Of a DNA stretch of 64,000 bases, positions 60,101 through 64,000 are shown one piece after another. How positions within the stretch are numbered: the first letter of the stretch is position 1; each line of letters begins with the position of its first letter. The notes under the pieces are model-generated. The model was given only the letters and a program-made list of their open reading frames with translations. It was not told the origin of the DNA and did not search any database. Source of the DNA: Micromonospora sp. AMSO31t (GTDB lineage Bacteria > Actinomycetota > Actinomycetes > Mycobacteriales > Micromonosporaceae); the NCBI RefSeq assembly GCF_008868175.1, contig NZ_WBKT01000013.1:1-64000 (forward strand). Reading direction: 5' to 3'. The position numbers were made by a program, and so were the translations under genes.

Positions 60101-61488
60101 CGCGGGTTGGTCGCCTTGAACGTGGTCCGGGCGGCGGCCGGCGTGTCCGCGCTGACCGACGTGGTCGGCTGCAGCCGCCACTCGCTGAAGCCGTACGACA
60201 GGACCGTCGGGCCGAACGCCTCGACCGAGTCACCGACGCGCAGCGGGGCGGTCGGCGAGAAGTACGGCGGCAGCAGCCCGGCGGTGGACAGGTTGGTGGT
60301 CTTGCCGTCGTCGACCAGCAGTCGCCGCAGCTTGTTGTCGGCGGCGATCTGCTGCGCCTGCGGCGTGCCCGGGCGGGCCAGGTCGGTCGGGGTCGGCGCC
60401 ACCTTGTCACCGGCGGCGAGCACGACCTCGCCGTACCGGTTGGTGTTGTAGATCTCGGAGACGGTGAACTGGCCGACCGGGGCGACCAGCATCGACTCGA
60501 CCGACTCACGGCCGGCCGCGTCGAGCGGCAGGCTGAGCGGCGCCGGCGCGGGCAGCGCGGCCCCGTGCTCACACACCTGGACGTCGGTCTTGGCGCCGAT
60601 GCTGAGCTGGGTGAGGCCGTTGTACTCGTTCGCCGTACCGCTGACCCGGATCTGGTCGCCGATCGCGACCGCCGGGTGGTTGGCGGTGTTGCTGGTCAGG
60701 TAGGCGAAGATGCCATCGGAGGCGGCGCCGGCCGCCGGGGCCCGCCCGCCGCTGCCGGCGGTCTGCAGGTAGATGCCGTTGTAGCCACCGGTGCGGTGGT
60801 CCGCGGTCACCACGCCCTCGACGGTCACCCGGGTGCCGGCCAGCGGCGTCGCGTCGCCGGTGCCCTGGACCTCGGCGATGGTGTGATCGACGGCGACGGT
60901 GCAGCCGACCGGCTGGGGGTCGGGGTCACCGCCGCCACCGCTGGCGTTGAGCACGCCGAAGCTGTTCTGGGCGGGCTCCCGCCAGGTGCCGTCGAGCTTC
61001 TGCAGCGAGAAGCCGGCCGGCGTGGTGGAGGTCTCGGCCACGCCGACGTCGGTGCCGGTCAGGCCGTTCGCCGGGCCGCCGACCGCGGTGAAGGTGCCCT
61101 CGTAGGTGAGGAACTCGGCGACGCTGCCGCCGGGCGCGACCAGCGCGATGCCGTCCGGCGAGCCGTTCTGGATGCCGTCGACGGGGTAATTCTCGACGAC
61201 GACGCCGGCGGCGGGGACGGCACCGGAAAGGGTGCGGCTGTTGTAGGCGGCGCCGCCGTTGCCGTTGTAAAGGACGATCTGCCAGCCGGTCAGGTCGAAC
61301 CCGGCCGGGGCCTCGATCTCGATCGCCTCACCGGAGTCGGTGCCGGCGTTGTCGTAGTGGAGTTCGCTGATGAACGGCGCTGCGGCCGGTTCCGCGGCGA
61401 CGGCCACGCCGCCGCCGGCGAGGCCGAGCGCCGTGGCGGCGAGCAGTACGCCCGCCGCACGTAGCGTGTGTCTGTCCTTGACCCTCAA
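57127..61488 (-). CDS. Giant secreted ExeM/NucH-like nuclease fused to a 5'-nucleotidase
   Basis: A 1453-residue multidomain exported protein. TTG at 61488 is chosen: GGAGG lies just upstream and a signal peptide follows (about 1-32, ending VAVAAEPAAAP). Domains: lamin-tail-type beta domain about 35-180 (ISELHYDNAGTDSGEAIEIE), OB-like domain about 196-306 with VEGVVTADHRTGGYNGIYLQ, endonuclease/exonuclease/phosphatase domain about 474-766 (LASFNVLNYF, LLGDFNAYTHEDP, SDHNPIIVGL), metallophosphatase about 780-1006 (LLSINDFHGRLE, SAGDNIGAS, VGNHEFD, LSGHTHQPY), 5'-nucleotidase C-terminal domain about 1076-1283, and a repeat tail (IGGPVTV, VSGPVTV, VGGPVYL, ISGPVMV). It would degrade DNA and dephosphorylate nucleotides outside the cell to recover phosphate. 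Confidence 0.9.
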   Translation of the reverse strand: MRVKDRHTLRAAGVLLAATALGLAGGGVAVAAEPAAAPFISELHYDNAGTDSGEAIEIEAPAGFDLTGWQIVLYNGNGGAAYNSRTLSGAVPAAGVVVENYPVDGIQNGSPDGIALVAPGGSVAEFLTYEGTFTAVGGPANGLTGTDVGVAETSTTPAGFSLQKLDGTWREPAQNSFGVLNASGGGGDPDPQPVGCTVAVDHTIAEVQGTGDATPLAGTRVTVEGVVTADHRTGGYNGIYLQTAGSGGRAPAAGAASDGIFAYLTSNTANHPAVAIGDQIRVSGTANEYNGLTQLSIGAKTDVQVCEHGAALPAPAPLSLPLDAAGRESVESMLVAPVGQFTVSEIYNTNRYGEVVLAAGDKVAPTPTDLARPGTPQAQQIAADNKLRRLLVDDGKTTNLSTAGLLPPYFSPTAPLRVGDSVEAFGPTVLSYGFSEWRLQPTTSVSADTPAAARTTFKATNPRTAAPENVGGDLKLASFNVLNYFVHFGGDARGAADEAGLAKQEAKIVSAINGLGADVVALEEIENSVRFNPDDPQQALKRLVGALNSAAGAGTWDYARYPAELPAPSQQDFITTAIIFKPGKVQPQGQARALNDETVWSNAREPIAQTFTAGDLTFTVVANHLKSKSGTGAGDNADSGDGQGNFNGDRVRQARSLVSFVDRLKADSGSDNVLLLGDFNAYTHEDPMQVLYDAKYADLNTTGKASYVFGGESGSLDHAVASPSLASRVTGVDVWQINANESFAFEYDGNPAFYAPNPYRASDHNPIIVGLKTAAGPVDLQLLSINDFHGRLESPATVNGQPVGGAAQLAGLVNQLRAQNPNTAFVSAGDNIGASTFVSAIDNDNPTLDALNAMGLSVSAVGNHEFDKGFADLSGRVTDRANFPYLGANVYRGDQRVLPAYSVSTIGGVKVGFIGVVTEQTGSLVSPDGIAGLTFRDPVAEANAVADQLKDGDPANGEADVVVLLAHEGAAEENIDSAARLANDPVFGKYTRADADIDVILSGHTHQPYAFMVPVPGTSKLRPVLQAEDYGVKLGKVTLTYDPATKSVTDAEPQLLDVVGAPQDPTVAAIVAAAKDRAGVLGQQPLGSITGDIKRAYTNGNEDRGKESALGNFIADVQLAGTKDAGRGGAQIAFMNPGGLRADLLYAPDGVVTYAEAFAVQPFANDVVTKTYTGAQIKQVLEEQWQPDGASRPVLWLGVSKGFSYTYDPAAPKGSRITSMKLDGTPISPSGTYRVTVNSFLAAGGDNFSTLAKGTDPVTTGDNDLTMLTAYLAANSPVTADPAPRSTIGRGLQCTTTITGNYAKPLTVAAGLTCLQGARIGGPVTVQPGASLISTGSTIGGPVKATRPVLLTLSGTTVSGPVTVTGAVDAVMIEKGRVGGPVYLTGNTGGVSLDGVTISGPVMVKGNTGSLPVLVAQNTIGGPLSCTGNNPPPGNNGRPNTVSGPATGQCAKL

Positions 61489-61574
61489 GTTTGAGCCTCC
61501 TGACGGGGCGGTTAACGCCGCGCAGGATACGGGCATCAGGTGTCGCCGTGGGGACCGGCAGGTGGCGCAACCGC

Positions 61575-61602
61575 AAAGGCCCGGGGCGTGCCCGCCCGGG
61601 CC
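61575..61602 (-). terminator. Terminator of the thiolase gene
   Basis: An 8-bp stem (GGCCCGGG / CCCGGGCC, 61578-61585 and 61595-61602) followed on the minus strand by TTTGCGG. Confidence 0.6.
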
Positions 61603-61679
61603 AGTTGTTCCGGAGGCGGTCGGCGCGCTGTGCCCGTCATGTCGCCAGGGGCAGCCGGACACCGCGTCACCGCTCGGGG

Positions 61680-62972
61680 TCAGCGCTCCAGGATCGCCGT
61701 CACGCCCTGCCCACCCGCGGCGCAGATGGAGATCAGACCACGCCCGCTCCCCTTCTCGGCGAGCAGCTTCGCCAAGGTCGCCACGATCCGGCCGCCGGTG
61801 GCCGCGAACGGGTGCCCGGCGGCCAGCGAGGAGCCGTTGACGTTGAGCCGGTCCCGGTCGATCGAGCCGAGCGGCGCGTCCAGGCCGAGCCGCTCCTTGC
61901 AGAACTCCGGCGACTCCCAGGCGGCCAGGGTGGCCAGCACCTGCGAGGCGAACGCCTCGTGGATCTCGTAGTAGTCGAAGTCCTGCAGGGTCAGCCCGGC
62001 CCGGGCCAGCATCCGGGGCACCGCGTACGCGGGGGCCATCAGGAGGCCCTCGTCACCGTGCACGAAGTCGACCGCCGCCGTCTCGGACCAGGAGAACCAG
62101 GCCAGCACGGGGAGGTGGTGCTCCCGCGCCCACTCCTCCGACGCCAGCAGCACCGTGGACGCCCCGTCGGTGAGCGGTGAGGAATTGCCGGCCGTCATGG
62201 TGGCCTGCTCGGCGTCCGGACCCTTGACCCCGAAGACCGGCTTCAGCGAGCCGAGCTTCTCCAGGCTGGTGTCCGGGCGCAGGTTCTGGTCGCGGGTGAG
62301 CCCCAGGTAGGGGGTCATGAGGTCGTCGAAGAACCCCTTCTCGTACGCGGCAGCGAGCTGCTGGTGCGAGCGGAGCGCCAACTCGTCCTGGGCCTGCCGG
62401 TCGACGTTCCAGCGCAGCGCCGTCTTCGCGGCGTGGTCGCCCATCGACAGCCCGGTCCGCGGTTCGGCGTTGCGCGGGATCTCCGGCTTGAACGGCTGGA
62501 GCGGGCGGAGCTTGGCGGCGAGCTTCAGCCGCTCGCCGAGGGTCCGGGCGGAGTTGAGCTGGATCAACGTCCGGCGCAGGTCCTCGTTGACCGCGAGTGG
62601 CGCGTCGGAGGTGGTGTCGACGCCGCCGGCGATGCCGACCTCGATCTGCCCGAGGGCGATCTTGTTGGCGACGAGGATGGCGGCCTCCAGCCCGGTGCCG
62701 CATGCCTGCTGGATGTCGTACGCCGGGGTGTGCGGGTCGAGCCGGGAACCGAGGACGACCTCGCGGGTGAGGTTGAAGTCCCGGGAGTGCTTGAGCACGG
62801 CGCCGGCCACCACCTCGCCGACCCGCTGCCCGGCCAGCCCGAACCGGGCGACCAGCCCGTCGAGCGCCGCGCCGAGCATGTCCGCGTTGGACGCCTGGGC
62901 GTAACGCGAGTTGGAGCGGGCGAAGGGGATGCGGTTGCCGCCGATCACCGCGACCCGCCGGACACTCTGCAC
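61680..62972 (-). CDS. fadA2: Acetyl-CoA C-acyltransferase (FadA2/FadI-like thiolase)
   Basis: A 430-residue thiolase. The nucleophile Cys is in DIQQACGTGLEAAILVANKI, the His in YEIHEAFASQVLATLA and the C-terminal Cys in ISICAAGGQGVTAIL; NVNGSSLAAGHPFAATGGRI is the GHP motif. Length and divergence from a FabG4-like gene match Rv0243/FadA2 of mycobacteria. GTG at 62972 after GGAGG. Confidence 0.9.
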   Translation of the reverse strand: MQSVRRVAVIGGNRIPFARSNSRYAQASNADMLGAALDGLVARFGLAGQRVGEVVAGAVLKHSRDFNLTREVVLGSRLDPHTPAYDIQQACGTGLEAAILVANKIALGQIEVGIAGGVDTTSDAPLAVNEDLRRTLIQLNSARTLGERLKLAAKLRPLQPFKPEIPRNAEPRTGLSMGDHAAKTALRWNVDRQAQDELALRSHQQLAAAYEKGFFDDLMTPYLGLTRDQNLRPDTSLEKLGSLKPVFGVKGPDAEQATMTAGNSSPLTDGASTVLLASEEWAREHHLPVLAWFSWSETAAVDFVHGDEGLLMAPAYAVPRMLARAGLTLQDFDYYEIHEAFASQVLATLAAWESPEFCKERLGLDAPLGSIDRDRLNVNGSSLAAGHPFAATGGRIVATLAKLLAEKGSGRGLISICAAGGQGVTAILER

Positions 62973-62992
62973 GATCGGCCTCCTCGAAGCTG

Positions 62993-63020
62993 TTGCCCCA
63001 ACCCTACTCGCCAGTAGGCT
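62993..63020 (+). promoter_or_regulatory. Candidate leaderless promoter of the fabG4-like gene with dyad
   Basis: TTGCCC (62993-62998) and TAGGCT (63015-63020) are spaced by 16 bp. The ATG at 63027 lies at the expected transcription start and no Shine-Dalgarno is visible, so translation is probably leaderless. The dyad CCTACT-cgcc-AGTAGG (63003-63018) overlaps the -10 box and may be a regulator site for both divergent genes. Confidence 0.55.
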
Positions 63021-63026
63021 ACGCCT

Positions 63027-64000
63027 ATGACCGACAGGTACGCGAGCTTCGTCCAATCGGGGGCCGGCCGCGCGCTGGTCAAGCGCCTGGGGCTGCCCGA
63101 CCCGCCTCGCCTGCGCCGCCACGCGCCGGGCGACCCGCTCGTTCCCGGGCCGGTCCTGCTCGGCTCGTCGACCGGCGGCCGGCTCGCCGAGCCGGTGGGC
63201 AAGGTGCTGACCGCCGCCGGGGTCGAGCTGATCGAGCCGGCCTCCGCCACCGACGCCACCGCCCGTTTCGCGGCCCTGGTGTACGACGCCAGCGGCATCA
63301 CCGACTCCACCGGCCTGCGCCAGCTCTACGACTTCTTCCACCCGCAGGCCCGGGCGCTGCTGCCCAGCGGCCGGGTGATCGTGCTGGGCACCCCGCCCTC
63401 GGAGTGCGGCTCGCCCCGGGAGGCCACCGCCCAGCGTGCGCTGGAGGGGCTGACCCGCAGCATCGGCAAGGAGTTCGGCCGGGGCGTGACGGCCCAGCTC
63501 GTCCACGTCACGAAGGACGGTGACGCCGGCACCCCGGTCAGCCTGGAGTCCACCCTGCGCTTCCTGCTGTCCGGCCGGTCCGCGTACGTCTCCGGGCAGG
63601 TGATCCGGGTCGGCGCCGGGACCGCCACCGCGCCGGCCGACTGGGACCGGCCGCTGGACGGCCAGGTGGTCCTGGTCACCGGGGCGGCCCGGGGCATCGG
63701 CGCAGCGCTGGCCCGGGTGCTCGCCCGGGACGGCGCCTCGGTCGTCGCGCTGGACATCCCGGCCGCCGGCGACGAGCTGGCCGCGGTCGCCAACGAGATC
63801 GGCGGCAGCGCCGTGCAGCTCGACCTGACCGCGCCGGACGCGCCGACCCGGCTGGCCGAGCACCTGGCGAGCCGGCACGGCCGGGTCGACGTGGTGGTGC
63901 ACAACGCCGGCATCACGCGGGACAAGACGCTCGGCCGGATGGACGCCGACCGCTGGGACTCGGTGATCGACGTGAACCTCTCCAGCCAGGAACGGATCAA
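63027..64000 (+). CDS. fabG4: 3-oxoacyl-ACP/CoA reductase, FabG4-like (3' partial)
   Basis: The frame is open to the window end (324 complete residues seen). Residues about 1-205 form an N-terminal flavodoxin-like domain (DPLVPGPVLLGSSTGGRLAE, YDASGITDSTGLRQLYDFFH), as in mycobacterial FabG4 (Rv0242c). From about residue 210 the SDR domain begins with the NAD loop GQVVLVTGAARGIGAALARV and reaches VVHNAGITRDKTLGRM. The catalytic Ser-Tyr-Lys lies beyond the window. It pairs divergently with fadA2, and in mycobacteria the next gene is a MaoC-type dehydratase. Confidence 0.87.
   Translation, partial: MTDRYASFVQSGAGRALVKRLGLPDPPRLRRHAPGDPLVPGPVLLGSSTGGRLAEPVGKVLTAAGVELIEPASATDATARFAALVYDASGITDSTGLRQLYDFFHPQARALLPSGRVIVLGTPPSECGSPREATAQRALEGLTRSIGKEFGRGVTAQLVHVTKDGDAGTPVSLESTLRFLLSGRSAYVSGQVIRVGAGTATAPADWDRPLDGQVVLVTGAARGIGAALARVLARDGASVVALDIPAAGDELAAVANEIGGSAVQLDLTAPDAPTRLAEHLASRHGRVDVVVHNAGITRDKTLGRMDADRWDSVIDVNLSSQERI

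Overview
The window is high-GC actinobacterial chromosome. Gene content and order point to Micromonosporaceae, most likely Micromonospora or a close relative: bldC beside a valine/leucine dehydrogenase, DUF3073 beside purM/purF, purS-purQ-purL, a light-type carotenoid cluster, and a roughly 60-bp GTGAGCGCGAGGAGTGAGC-type repeat placed between co-directional genes. Genes are dense, start often with GTG, and overlap in GTGA/ATGA junctions. I see no phage, plasmid, IS element or CRISPR array. The species-level assignment is inference.

Layout. 1-5.1 kb: end of an unknown gene, an FHA-HTH protein, a zinc-ribbon-like protein, a GH65 sugar phosphorylase/hydrolase, a PAP2 phosphatase and a prepilin peptidase. 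5.7-14.9 kb: a Tad/Flp-type pilus or secretion operon (lipoprotein, secreted protein, SAF/CpaB-like, TadZ-like, TadA, TadB, TadC, four small pilin-like membrane proteins, LysM protein), for which the prepilin peptidase would process substrates. 15-22.4 kb: DUF2231-Rieske fusion, BluB-like enzyme, a SoxR-like MerR regulator with a clear operator driving an NmrA-like reductase, an EamA exporter, an enoyl-CoA hydratase, a flavin disulfide reductase and a beta-lactamase-fold esterase. 22.5-28.2 kb: carotenoid cluster crtB <-> crtE-crtI-idi plus a MerR/B12-binding regulator, with an internally deleted photolyase remnant overlapping the end of crtB. 28.3-30.1 kb: polysaccharide deacetylase and tRNA-Glu, tRNA-Asp and tRNA-Phe. 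30.1-39 kb: membrane and repeat-rich proteins, a substrate-binding lipoprotein whose two halves appear circularly permuted, an enoyl-CoA hydratase/3-hydroxyacyl-CoA dehydrogenase pair, a small Ca-binding-type repeat protein, a methyltransferase and a PPOX-type reductase. 39-49 kb: bldC, vdh, DUF3073, a radical-SAM RiPP pair (AmcA/AmcB type), purM, purF, a sterol-carrier-like protein and a membrane protein with a very long Gly/Tyr tail. 49-57 kb: ComB-like phosphatase, purL-purQ-purS, a secreted trypsin, a YbjQ-like protein, purB. 57-64 kb: a giant secreted nuclease/5'-nucleotidase and a divergent fadA2/fabG4-like pair, the latter cut by the window end.

Strongest leads: the circularly permuted substrate-binding protein (34161-35510), the cyclophane-type RiPP locus (42233-43565), the repeat family that carries the stop codon of the upstream gene, the SoxR-box-like operator served by a MerR protein lacking Fe-S cysteines, and the decayed photolyase next to a B12-type regulator whose light-sensing motif is altered. 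All assignments are from reading the sequence; no database search was run.
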